NCBI GenBank assembly: GCA_000697335.1
Contig: JNEM01014702.1
Coordinates: 1 to 32,681, forward strand
DNA: 32,681 bases
DNA from: Conidiobolus incongruus B7586
Lineage: Eukaryota; Entomophthoromycota; Entomophthoromycetes; Entomophthorales; Conidiobolaceae
Direction of reading: 5' to 3'
The first letter of the stretch is position 1. Every line of letters begins with the position of its first letter. The notes beneath the pieces were generated by a model. It was not told where the DNA came from. It ran no database searches and worked only from the letters and a program-made list of their open reading frames with translations. Below are positions 1 to 10,875 of the stretch, piece by piece. A program made the position numbers and the translations under genes.

Positions 1-960
1 TAATAAAAAAAATTTAATATATCTATAAAATATTATATAAAATAATAACAAAAAAAGAAAAAAGATATAGTTATATATTGTTAAATATATCTTTTTATCT
101 TAAAAACCTATAAATTTATAACTCACCTTAGTTAAATATTAAAGGTTAATATTTTTGCTATTAGTTTATTAAATATATCTAAATATATTTATTTATTATC
201 AAATAATATACTTTAATTATATATTATAATTTTAGTAATTTAATATATATTTTTAATTTTATGATTTATTTTTATAAATTAGTATATTAAAATTTATTAT
301 TAATAAATTCATTTTTATCTTCAGATTAAATTAGAAATCAAATTATTTATAAATATTTAAAATTTAATCTTTACCAATATTTTTGAATAACTTTGAAATA
401 ATTTATATTAAAAGTCTCTTTTTTATTTTTAAATTTAATAAAAAAATTTATTATTAATTATATATATGATATATATATAAAAGCTTAAACTTGGTTTAAT
501 ATATAAAATATATATATATAATATAAAGCTTGTAAAACATAAATATATTATAATTGTATAAAGTTCATTAAATTAAAAATTACCTAAATTATTATATTTT
601 GTAATTATAATTGATAAATTATTTTTATGTTATAAATATATATATTATAATATAAATAAAATAATAAATTAATAATAAAAATACCCTTTATAAAATATGA
701 TAATTAAGTATTTTATATATAAATTAATATATTATTTTGATTAATTTATTTTTATATTACTTTTTTAATTATCTTTTAAATATACAGTTATTACTAATAA
801 ACTTGATATAACAATATTAGTTTAAATAATTTCTTAAATATATTTTTGATATAAATAAATAATACTTAATTATTTTGATAATAAACTATAAAATCTATAA
901 AATTAAATTTTTAAAATATTTTTAAAACAAAAATAAATAGAAAAAATTATCATATTTAAT
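1..960. other. Extremely A+T-rich, gene-free shoulder
   Basis: No open frame, RNA gene or splice pattern is visible. G+C is well below that of the internal spacers; many 60-base lines carry only three to eight G or C. I see no CpG. The remaining C and G sit mostly in CTT/AAG or CCTTT/AAAGG contexts. Short motifs such as CTTAAACTT and CCCTTTA recur here and in the right-hand shoulder, so both may be remnants of one repeat family. No boundary or target-site duplication can be defined. Confidence 0.5.
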
Positions 961-1116
961 ATCCTTATTGGATTATAACTTATGTAATTATAATTACTTT
1001 GGGTAATTAAAATATATACTTATGATGGAAAAGTAAACTCATTTATTGGAAGGAATCCCTTAAAAAGATACAAAATATTAGACAAGTAATTAAAAAAATT
1101 TGATTTTAAATAGGTG

Positions 1117-1248
1117 CTATTGCTTGATTTCTAAAACATTTGCTGTGGATTTTCCATTTGGTAAAGATCTCACAATATTAAATGGTAAATTTAGAGTGTC
1201 TTTGAATAATTTTGAGAAATATTGCTGTTTAATCAAACAACAAATAAT
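1117..1248 (-). other. Unassigned minus-strand open stretch, possible terminal exon
   Basis: Read on the minus strand, an open frame runs to a TAG stop at 1117-1119. Behind a plausible AAACAG acceptor at 1225 it encodes 35 residues including LPFNIVRSLPNGKSTANVLE. The proline, glycine, serine and valine content is unlike the N/I/K/F-rich noise of the surrounding DNA. Further short open stretches lie upstream at about 1390-1470 on the same strand, but I could not connect them by phase-consistent introns. I do not recognise the family. It may be the last exon of a small gene or a relic. The rest of 961-1670 shows nothing else I can support. Confidence 0.25.
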
Positions 1249-1670
1249 ATTTTTCTAATAATTTGAGCAGTATTTTTTAAATATTCATTACAAAAAAATT
1301 ATTGAAAATAAACAAGACATATTAAAATATTCATTATTTTGAATTTACCAAATTGTGTCCTATTTGTGTAATTCAATAATATTTTATATGAAATTGATAA
1401 TTTTTTCATAATAAAATGTTTGAGCAGAATATGACTGTGATTTGACCAAGAAATTATTAGTTTGAAATTTAATATAATTACTCTAGTTATAACAATATAT
1501 TCTCAAATTACAATATTTTATAAATTATTATATTTAAATTAAACGTGTCATAAATTTATTGACCCATAGTTTGGAAAATATTGATAATCATAAACAAAAA
1601 TTCAATGAAATGCATTTAATTTACTATCTGTTTTCAATTTTCAATCCTAAAAATAAAAAATTTTAAATCA

Positions 1671-2042
1671 ATGAATCCTCATATTACTCGACGAAATCAA
1701 GATTTCCAAAACCAAAGAGATGAACTTTTTTCTGGCAGGAGCGAAAATTCTAGCCATGTATCTGTCGCTATAGATGAAGATCAATTTATGACTAATACTC
1801 AGAATTCCATTGACAATTTTATTCTTCAAGGTCAAGCTGCTTTAAAAGATTTAACAGAACAAGGCGGAATGTTAAAAAATAGTAGAAAGAGGGTGTTAGA
1901 TACAGCTCATACTTTGGGATTAAGCAGTAATGTTATTAGATATATTGAAAAGAGAAGTAATCAAGACAAGATTATTTTCTGGTTTTGTATTATCGTATGT
2001 ATAGTCGTTATTTGGGCAATTGTACATTACTTGAAGAAATAA
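1671..2042 (+). CDS. BOS1: Membrin/Bos1-type Qb-SNARE lacking the N-terminal domain
   Basis: The 123-residue single-exon product resembles the C-terminal half of membrin (GOSR2)/Bos1, the Qb-SNARE of ER-Golgi vesicle fusion. The SNARE motif spans about residues 41-97, with a zero-layer Gln at Q64 (LTEQGGML). The family-typical stretch HTLGLSSNVIRYIEKR precedes a tail anchor at about residues 102-119, which ends in KK. Family members usually carry about 100 further residues (Habc-type bundle) before this; here the protein starts at the linker (RDELFSGR). The start looks real: an in-frame TAA lies at 1617-1619, and no AG acceptor occurs between it and the ATG, which has an A/T-rich leader. No N-terminal exon was recognised in 961-1670. 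Identity is inferred from remembered family motifs; GOS1-type Qb-SNAREs are the main alternative. Confidence 0.8.
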   Translation: MNPHITRRNQDFQNQRDELFSGRSENSSHVSVAIDEDQFMTNTQNSIDNFILQGQAALKDLTEQGGMLKNSRKRVLDTAHTLGLSSNVIRYIEKRSNQDKIIFWFCIIVCIVVIWAIVHYLKK

Positions 2043-2201
2043 AAATGAAATGGTAATAAGGATTCTTTTTTGAAATTATATGAATTATATTCACTATTTA
2101 TAATTTTCAAAAGAATCTTATTTGCATATATCACAAGTTATTGATTATAGTTTTTTGATATATCTACTTTATTAACTATTAGGATAACATATAATCAAAA
2201 A

Positions 2202-2820
2202 CTATTCGTCTTCAATTTGATAATGCACTTTAATTATAAGAGAACAATTACCACATTGAACCAAAGTATTTAATTCTTGATTACTTGGGATTTTATCATT
2301 AGCGTTATCTAACAGGTCTTGTTCACTTAATTTATAATAATCGCTACAGCGACAAGGATAATAATAATATCCTTCTTCTAAATACAAACAATTAAAAATA
2401 AATAAAATAAAGCTAATTTATATTTACCTTCGTTAAAGTTCATTTCATCAATTTCTATTTCTTCATTAATTACACCTTCTTCTTTAAACTGAATACCTAA
2501 TACAAATGATTAATATTAGGATTATTATAAAATAAAATAATATTTACTTGTTAATGAAAAATCATAATTTCTTCTGCTAATCGGATCTTTTAAAGTCGTA
2601 TATGCTTCTTGAATTTTTAAAAATAGTTGATCGAGTTCTTCGTTTGGTCCTCTTTTATCAGGATGATACTATATGAATTAAACTACTAATTTATATATAG
2701 GGTATTTAATAACTAATATACTTTTAGCACAAGTTTTTGATAATTAATTTTAATTTGATTTGGATCACAGTCTGAACTAAGGTTTAAATATTGATAATAG
2801 GTTTTTTCTATACTCATCAT
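2202..2820 (-). CDS. DPH4: Diphthamide biosynthesis protein 4 (DnaJ-like, CSL zinc finger)
   Basis: Four exons on the minus strand, 2722-2820, 2548-2668, 2428-2496 and 2202-2377, give a 154-aa protein with phase preserved at every junction. The N-terminal J domain (about residues 3-72) contains HPDK, directly after the first intron. The C-terminal half holds a CSL zinc-binding domain with PCRCSDYY and QCGNC supplying four cysteines. This J plus CSL order and length match DPH4/DNAJC24, which binds iron or zinc and supports the radical step catalysed by Dph1-Dph2 in making diphthamide on elongation factor 2. A second ATG directly follows the first. The gene is divergent from the RalGAP beta gene, with 266 bp between the starts. 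Confidence 0.9.
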
Positions 2821-3086
2821 AAATAATAATATTTAATCTTGAATTAATTAAATAATAATATAATAAATAGTTAATCTAAGATTATAAAAAAATAAAATAA
2901 AATTAACTCTATTAAATTTCCCTAATTAAATCCAAACTCATTTGATTGGTTGAATTTTATTTACATCACTCACATTTATTAAATGCTCTATCTTGATTTT
3001 CAATCTTAAATAATTCAATAATCAATTTTAAAATAAAAGATTATACATTTATCATTCTTGCTTCATATTAAAATAAAATTTTTAAT
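2821..3086. promoter_or_regulatory. Shared upstream region of DPH4 and the RalGAP beta gene
   Basis: This 266-bp A+T-rich spacer separates two divergent start codons and must hold both promoters. I see no distinct TATA, CCAAT or GC element that can be told apart from the background composition. Confidence 0.4.
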
Positions 3087-6000
3087 ATGCATCTATCCAG
3101 AATAGAAAGTCTTTTTGGTGAAATCACTAATTCTGAAGGTATTTTCTTTGATTATTTTACTAAAATTTATTGTCATTAGAATTTTTTATTAAAATTTTAT
3201 TATTCATTAAAATAATAAATACTTTTAGATTCCAATGTCCTAAGTAATTTTCCACCAAATACCTTTCAAACCATATTGACTGATGTAACCCAAATGTTAC
3301 TTATGACTGGTCAGTCCCATCAAATTCTTACAACTGAAGCTCATATAGATTGGGTTTTAAAAGTACTTGGTAATGGTTTTAATCTTCCAATTACAGAATA
3401 TCGACAGCTCGAGGATTGTTATAAAATCTACTCTAAATGGTTACTTGAACCTGATTCACGTCCCATCTATTTCAAAAAACATCGCCAATTGAAATCTGAA
3501 GAGGACATTCAAAATTCAAGTAGCCAGTCAATTCAAGAGTTATCGATTATTCCAATTGAAAATTATGAGTATTTTGAACAGAAGTTTTATCAAACTATAA
3601 TACTACATATTTCCCAAATTTATTCTTTGAGATTATTATCATCACCAATAGATGATACTAAATTATGGAATATAATGCTTGGATTGGATCCTAATCCCAA
3701 TGAAACCTATGAAACTTTAGAATTGAATAATGAAACGAATTACAACGACGTCATTCACCACTTTTTCGATCTCAGTCGCGATATATCCTCTCTCTTCGTC
3801 AAAATAGGTATACATTTAGGGGGTGTGATGTCTGAAGATACTTGGGATATTTTACTTAAAACTGTTTTGGGAATTACAGATCATTTAGTTTACATTCACT
3901 CTCGACTGTCTGCGTTATCTCAAACTTTGGGGAATGATAAAGTAGAAAATTATCGTAAAATCATAATGAAAATTACCTCAGTAATAACAGATACACAATT
4001 AAGGGTATTTATATTTATTGATTTATTAATATTTTTATTAAATCACATTTTTTAGACATTTTTCGAGATTTGGTATCGATCTCAAAGTCAAAGTATCACA
4101 TTATGGAACTGTTTTCAGGTATATAAAATTATAATGATAATAATTACCATTCTTAATTAATAGTCACCTTCTAGAAAAGATTCAATATATGGTGTGTTCA
4201 AAGTAATGTGATTCAACATTGGAATGCCATGACATTGAGTTTTACTAAAAAACTCTCATCAATGATGATTCAAAATAATACTGCCAAATCCCAGTTGGTA
4301 GTATTTTCCACTCATGGATATAGCTTCAAAATCAACTTTTCTTATGAGTATTTACTTTTTGCATGGTATAAAACAATTAATTTGATCCAAGATCCAAATG
4401 CTCTTCCATCTCAAAGTTATGTACATGCTCTTAGAGGAATTTCAAAATTGATTTCAGTTTTAGAACAGTCCCCAACCCTTCATCCTCAACCCAAACCAAT
4501 TGTTAATGGAAATATTCTCATTAGATTATTTGGACGCTGGCTTTTTAACCTCAATACGGAACAGCTCACTTTATCTGAATTCTCAGAGGCACGCTGTATG
4601 ATCTATGGAACTATGTGCCAACTGTTTTCAACTCAGCCTATTGAGACATTTTCCCCTCACTATCAAAGTCATTTCTATCGATCCATTATTGAAGGATTAT
4701 CTCATTTTGACACAATGCAATCCATACTTATTCATAGTGGCAAATTGATGACTAATCAGCCCGCAGCATGTGTAAGGCTATTGCCTCACTATGTGAAAGC
4801 ATTCCAATCTATTGTACCAACTCTTTCCCCAAGTTGTAAACTTATTTTCCCACTCGACGTACTTAGGAAGAGTATTTTGACTATCATCACGTCGACCTTG
4901 TGTCTTCCAGACTTGTGCAAGGGTTACACCTTACCCAGGGATTGGCTGGACCATAATCATTCTTCTCCTATGCTTGCACACGGCCTTAGCAAACTTGTAC
5001 ACCACGATCCAAATGATCAATTTCTATTTCCAGAAATCAAGATTTATATTTTGAATGTCTTATTACACTTTTTATCATCTGAAGCAAATGGGGATAATTT
5101 ATTATTAACGCTACATTTAATTGACGTATATCTAATTCATGAATCATCATCTTTATCACCTGATCTTATACGTATTGCAATTATAAATCTATCTAATCAG
5201 ATGCTTAAATTTAATCTATCTGAACAAGTTATTTTGGGTGTTTTCAATCTTTTGAATAGTTTACTTGATAGATTACCTACTGAAGATATAATTAATCAAG
5301 TATTTCCACTTTATCTTATTTTATATTAAATTTAGTAACTCATATTCATTTAGGAAATTACGCGCGAAGTTGTCTTAAGTATTTGCCAATTTATTGATCG
5401 TTCGCTATCTATGGGTGATGTGGTATGTAAAAATTTTACTGATTCATATTCAAGTTTCTTGATCTTTATTCTAATAATATTTTAATTTCAATATACTATA
5501 GGGTTTCACAAGGCGATTAATTATTACAGCTTATTTCACGCTTGATAGATGGGTTTCTCAAGGCACTTGGATCACAAAAGAGGATAACACCAATCATGCT
5601 TCAGAGGTATTTAAAATACTTCATCGAGGAATTAACTATACACCACCCATGGAACTGTTGCCTTCATCACCATCACATTCTCGCTTTACTCAATCAGTTC
5701 AAATTCAATCTTCGTCAAGACACCATCCATCCATTCCTCAAAAGTCTCAAAGTGTTCAGCATGCAGGTTTTCCTCAAGGTATTGGTCCATTTCCAAATTC
5801 AGTGGATAAATTTAATCCTCTTGAAATTTCAAAAGAAATCAACAGTATCGCTGAGTTGGTTCTTTATAGATTTTTAAATCTATTCAACGAATCAACTTGT
5901 ATTATGTCTCAACTTGGTTCTTTTCTACCTTGTGATCCTGATTTTGATGACTTAAAGTTCTCGAAATTAATATTGGAACGCCAAGAACAACTCTCAAACA

Positions 6001-7820
6001 AATCAGAAATCAAGGATGGATCCGAGTATGAATTGGACGTACCCTTGTGCAGACATTATTTATTTGAAAAAAAGGTTCTGATCACAATTGTTGAACCACT
6101 TCCATCTGCTTTTACTCTGAAAGACCCCGAATTTTCAATTAAAAATTCTCCTCAAAAGCAGTCCCCATTCATTATTGTACGATCGGCATTTGGAAAACTT
6201 TGTTGGAGTATTAAACCATGGGGTGATGGTGGGCGTGTAATGGCACAAAAAGCCTCTCTTCATACACCCAACCCAACGCCAATTGAATCAACTCCATTTG
6301 ATGTTCCCAGTAAAATACCATCCATGCCAGATATTTCACACCATAGCCACTCTTCAACAGGTAAAAGTTGTCTAAATTCTTCTTTTCAACTTTATTTAAT
6401 ACCAATTTAGATGGCACACTTGCTGATCAAGACGGTGAAAATAATTCTATGGAAGACAGGAAAGCCATGATGGATGAAGCTTTAGCAGATATAATCAAAT
6501 CTCAAATCAATCAAGAGAAACATGCAAATTCTAAAAACTCCTTTGCTTATCACGACCCTAGGATATACCCCACTCTCTCTGGATTATCCGAAGCATATAA
6601 AGCTCATTTACATTTCAATTTGGCAAGGAAATTTTTGTTACAATTAGGTTTCATTAATGTAGATAATCAAAACAAATTGATTCCCTTAACATTGACTTCA
6701 AAATTAATTCGAGATATTGAGGCATTGGACAGAACAAGTACACTTACACCTATCAGCGCTTCAGTTTTTTACTGTACACCATCCTCTCGTACCTTTTCTG
6801 ATTTAATATTTCCAATGAATGGTGTTAGCCCTCTCTTCAAAGAGCTTCTTTACAGTCTTGGCAAACCAGTGGATTTATCGACCCATCGTGGATTTGCAGG
6901 TCAGCTGACTTCAGATTTGTGCTCTGTTGCACCCTATTTTCGAGATAGCTCTGTTGAGCTAGTATTTCATTGCCCTGCATTACTTAAATTTCCTGGTGCC
7001 TCTGCGCCACCTTCACCTATTCCCAGTGAACAGCAATTGAATGGAAAAGAGAATAACCATAATAATAGTAATAATTATAGCATGGATAGTTTTGGAATGG
7101 AAGCTAATGATTATCGTTTAATAATGCGAAATGACCAAGTCTTCCTCATCTGGATGGATACAGATGTCACCAACGTTACATCAAACCATCACTTGAATAC
7201 TCATGGCAAATCACCATCTGGTTCTCCTATTCCTTCTTCTATGATGCCTCAACCAAGCGTTGTTAATCTAATCGGCAAAACTGAGGCAACATATATCATT
7301 GTCACACCGATCAATGCATTGCCCAAATCAGATTTATTCCAAGTTAATGTCATTTTACCAAATCGCACGAATGCAAATATATCCAACATTGTTTCCAGTC
7401 CATCGCAGAATCCTTTCATGGATTTTCCTCCCGCACCTAATGCAACACCTTCTGGATTCCCAGGCCCACTCATTGATGGAATGATAGTAAGACGTGATTC
7501 CTTAGGTACCCTTCTCAGAAATACTATTATTTCGAGTCATATGGATTGGTTGAATTGTCGAAGTACCAATGTAGATCAACCGTGAGTGATATATTCCATT
7601 TTATAACATATATTTTAATAATTCGATGTCTTTAGATTTACTACCAGGTCACGTATATTGAAACAACTAAACAATCTTTCATCTCCTGTAAATACTGTAG
7701 AAACTCTTAATAGGTAAAAATACATTTTATTAAACATGAAATCAATACATTAATCAAATTTTTAGTTATTGTATGAAATTAATTCAAACTCCGTTGCATA
7801 CCAACAAGTCCGATTTTTAA
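3087..7820 (+). CDS. RALGAPB: Ral GTPase-activating protein, beta subunit-like
   Basis: Nine exons (3087-3138, 3229-4004, 4056-4118, 4175-5299, 5354-5422, 5502-6360, 6411-7581, 7636-7713, 7766-7820) join in phase to a 1415-aa protein, close to the roughly 1,490 aa of animal RalGAP beta. Landmarks shared with that family are LFEIW-type helices in exon 3, ILIRLFGRWLF, a VPxF/LPHY block followed by LRKSILTII, and a C-terminal Rap/Ran-GAP-like fold at about residues 1048-1360 with SLGKPVDLSTHRGFAG and GPLIDGMIVRRDSLGTLLR. In animals the beta subunit has a degenerate GAP fold and stabilises the catalytic alpha subunit, which switches off Ral. Asn/Ser-rich linkers lie near residues 880-960 and 1190-1210. 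No catalytic alpha subunit or other complex member is visible here. The exon 4 acceptor was set at 4174 because an upstream AG puts a stop in frame. Confidence 0.88.
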
Positions 7821-8025
7821 TTTTATACTTTAATTATAATCAGGTTGACCCCTTATTGATTAATTAATAAATCTTTATTTAATTTGATAAAAAATAATTT
7901 TTAGTTTGAATTATTTTCTCAAATAAATCAATCCCATATAATTTCATTTGAGATTAATTGGATTAATACCTTGAATTCATAACATACAACTACATACTCA
8001 ATAAACCTATTTAAAATTATACGAT

Positions 8026-9284
8026 ATGATTAGATCTATTATTTCAAGATCAGTAAAGCAAATTAAACTAATAAGACGCTTTTCAAATAAGACAATTAAT
8101 TATGAAAAGTATAAAATTTGTTGGAATAATTTTGAAGATCCTGGCAATTGCAAAGGATATTTTGTTAATGAAAAATTTCATTTAATATCTCCATTCCACG
8201 ATATCCCTTTAAAATCAAAAGAGAAAACCGATATTTTTAATATGGTGGTAGAAATCCCTAGGTTTACAGATCTAAAATTAGAAGTAAACTCATCAATTAA
8301 CCAATATATATTTATTATTAACTTAAATTATACTTTTTATAGATGAATAAAAACAACTTTTTAAACCCAATTCAACCTGATGTGAAAAAGGGAAGAATTA
8401 GAAGAGTCAAACCTTTCTTCCCATACTCTGGATACCTTTGGAATTATGGATTTTTACCTCAAACTTGGGAAAGTCCTTTCGAAGCTCATCCTACTTTAAA
8501 TGTCAAAGGCGATAATGACCCTATTGACGTATGTGAGATTGGATCAAAATTAGGACAAGTGGGTGAAGTCAAACAAGTGAAATTATTGGGTGGATTAGCC
8601 ATGTTAGATGAAGGTATTTCCCTATGATTCATATTATAATGCATTCTAATAATGAATTAATTTAGGCGAACTGGATTGGAAAGTTTTTGCTATTGACGTT
8701 AAAGATCCCCTTGCTCAAGTTCTTAATGGTAAATTTAATATACACCAGTACAATTATAACAATATATTTAATTATTATTAATTAGATATCCAAGATATCG
8801 AACAACACTTACCAGATTTAATTCCTCATACTATTTATTGGTTCAAAAATTATAAGAAAGCTGATGGCAAACCTGAAAATCAGTTTGCATTTGATTCTCA
8901 GCCCAAGTCCAAAGTAACTAAATGATTGTATATAATATCCGATTCGATAACTTATGGTTGATTTGATAGGATGAAATTATAGATATCGTTGATGAAACTC
9001 ACAATTATTGGAAAAAATTATTGAATTCCAGTGATCAGTCCATGCAAACTAAAATCAGTAAAAACTATAATTCTGATTTATCATCATTTCTATCGCAAGG
9101 AGGTGATTTTTATAAAGCTCACCAAATTCTTCAAAATGACCCCCATTTAAATCAACTCATGAACACTCTCAACCTTACTTCAAGTATACTCAAATTGGAA
9201 TTAGGTAATTATGGATCATGCTTCATTTAAAAAGATTACTAATGATTTTATTTAGATGGATTAGATTTGAATTATATTAAATAA
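8026..9284 (+). CDS. Inorganic pyrophosphatase, family I, probably mitochondrial
   Basis: Six exons (8026-8283, 8343-8613, 8666-8728, 8786-8913, 8970-9204, 9256-9284) encode 327 aa. The enzyme hydrolyses pyrophosphate to phosphate with Mg2+. The signature DNDPID (residues 143-148) supplies metal-binding aspartates. EIPRF, the [16 protein letters not shown] and [10 protein letters not shown] blocks, and DVKDPLA also match eukaryotic family I enzymes. The first 25 residues are rich in Arg, Lys and Ser without acids (MIRSIISRS...RRFSNK), as in a mitochondrial presequence; this points to the PPA2 type, but targeting is inferred. The last exon is only 29 nt. The stop lies 6 bp from the opposing stop of the CtIP/Sae2-like gene, so the two transcripts must overlap at their 3' ends. 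Confidence 0.93.
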
Positions 9285-9290
9285 TAGATA

Positions 9291-9658
9291 TTAATTCAAG
9301 TCTAGGTTCCAGTAATTCTTAGGTGTAGTTGGTCGAGAGTGCGATTTCCGATTTCTTGAAACATAATTCACTCTTTGACTCAAAAAATTCTCTTGTAGTG
9401 TCCCTTATTCATCACCTGATTAAACTATAATGAATCATTAATAAAAATAAAAATAAAATAATTATAATAGAGGTACTTTTTGGCAACAGGCACAATCTAC
9501 GCCTTGTATATGGTTTCTTTTATTTCTAAGTCTAGCTCCCTCCTGATAGACATAATTAGGTTGTCTACAAAGTTAGATTAATTTGGTTAATTAAAAATTA
9601 ATTATTCAACATTACTCTTGACTAATTTTAATACTTGAATAAAACAACTTTTTAGGGT
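9291..9658 (-). CDS. CtIP/Sae2/Ctp1-like DNA-end resection factor, C-terminal exons, frame interrupted
   Basis: Three minus-strand exons (9616-9658, 9477-9564, 9291-9424) carry the C-terminal hallmark of CtIP/Sae2/Ctp1, the Mre11-complex cofactor that starts end resection. There is a basic stretch ARLRNKRNHIQG, a CxxC zinc motif (DCACCQK) and a SRNRKSH...TPKNYW block equivalent to the family's SRHR...PPxTPxxFW. The first junction keeps phase. In the last exon the likely acceptor (ATTATAG) opens a frame beginning FNQVMNKG, but the conserved SRNR...NYW block is one base out of phase with it. The switch falls at six A's (9382-9387 on +). An alternative acceptor near 9390 avoids the shift but skips residues. 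A further 21-nt exon may lie at 9714-9734. The N-terminal half was not found with confidence. Confidence 0.72.
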
Positions 9659-9971
9659 CTATTTAATTGAATTAGTATTGATAATATATATTTGACTATA
9701 GTGATCAAATTACTCGTTTTAGGAATTTTTAAGCCTAAATGATAAAATCCACACAATTTCAATATTGAATTGGATAAAAATATATAATTGTTTAATTGCT
9801 TGATTTTGTGGGTGATAAACGCTTTTCTTGATTAATAAAAGATTTTACTTGAGTTTTTTCAGGGTCATTCATTCATGCTCAATTTATTTAATATTCAAAC
9901 TATAATATGAATATTAAATTGATGAATTTTGATAATTTTGAATTTATTGATATTTCTGATAAATTAATATC

Positions 9972-10356
9972 CTAAGCAAAACACTCTAATTCTGCCGATT
10001 TAGAAGTTTGAATTTTTGGTTGAATACTAAACATCAAAATTATTTATTAATTAGTATACAATAATCACAAATAATTTATTAATATACATTACTCATCCTT
10101 ATTAAAATTGATTAAATTTTTTATTTTAGTTTTAATACTTGCGTTCGTAAACTGAATATTTTGACTAAAATAAAAAATTATTATTATTATTATAATTCTT
10201 ATTAACAGCTTTAATATAATGATTATATATTAAATACTTGGAATTTAAATTAATGGGTGATAAGTAAAGTATTCCACTTATAGATTCAATTCCTTGTCTT
10301 AATATTGGGTTACTTAACACCAGTTCTGTTTCATGTGTGGAAGTTGTTAAACTCAT
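9972..10356 (-). CDS. Unassigned small three-exon model, or 5' part of the CtIP/Sae2-like gene
   Basis: Minus-strand exons 10238-10356, 10093-10164 and 9972-10026 join in phase behind consensus GTATTT, GTAATG and TTTAG signals to an 81-aa product starting MSLTTSTHETELVL. I do not recognise a domain; it does not show the coiled coil expected at the start of CtIP/Sae2. The frame stays open for another 24 codons past the TAG at 9972-9974, and an open stretch containing DPEKTQVKSF lies at about 9785-9865. The segment could therefore be the N-terminal half of the neighbouring CtIP/Sae2-like gene, interrupted by one or more stops, or a separate short gene. No ORF of useful length occurs on the plus strand here. 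Confidence 0.35.
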
Positions 10357-10875
10357 ACTTCAGAAACTTTATAATATTGAAATAAATATGGGTAATAATA
10401 TCAATTACCTAAAAATACAATATAAATAATAAAAAATAATATTTGATTAAACTGAAATTCAATCAAATGATAGTAAGTTAGGTATATATAAACAAACAAA
10501 GGAATTAAACTAATATATATTTTATTACTAATTAATTCGTAAATTATTAATTCAAAATAGGAAATTCAATTCTTTTTTAATATTATGAATTATTAAGGGA
10601 TAATTGAGGGATTTGAATTTATTACTTAATTTTGAAAGATGAGATTTGATCAATTATAAATTAGATGAATGAAATAAAAAAATATATTTGTATTAATAAT
10701 GTAAAATTAATTTATATAGTATCTTTAATTAATAAATTTTGAAAATAAATAAATAAATAATAATTAGAGAATATGATTTTGATTAATTATTCTTGTGGAT
10801 AAAAATTCGATTCATATAAAAATATAAATTAGATCTACGAATATTATACTGTCTATTATTAAATATCATATCTAT
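10357..10875. other. Gene-free spacer
   Basis: This 519-bp A+T-rich spacer lies between the start of the unassigned minus-strand model and the 3' end of the NOL12-like gene, so it should hold the promoter of the former and the 3' UTR and terminator of the latter. I see no RNA gene, repeat or conserved motif in it. Confidence 0.5.

Noticed and set aside
4119-4174. RalGAP beta exon 4 starting at the earlier AG (4163)
   Set aside because: That acceptor puts a stop in the only frame compatible with exon 4; the AG at 4174 keeps phase and the conserved sequence.
7249-7484. Frames on both strands inside the RalGAP beta gene
   Set aside because: They overlap a conserved GAP-like exon and have no independent support.
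9382-9387. Programmed ribosomal frameshifting at the A6 run of the CtIP/Sae2-like gene
   Set aside because: There is no recognisable slippery heptamer plus downstream stem. A sequencing indel, mutation or alternative acceptor is simpler.
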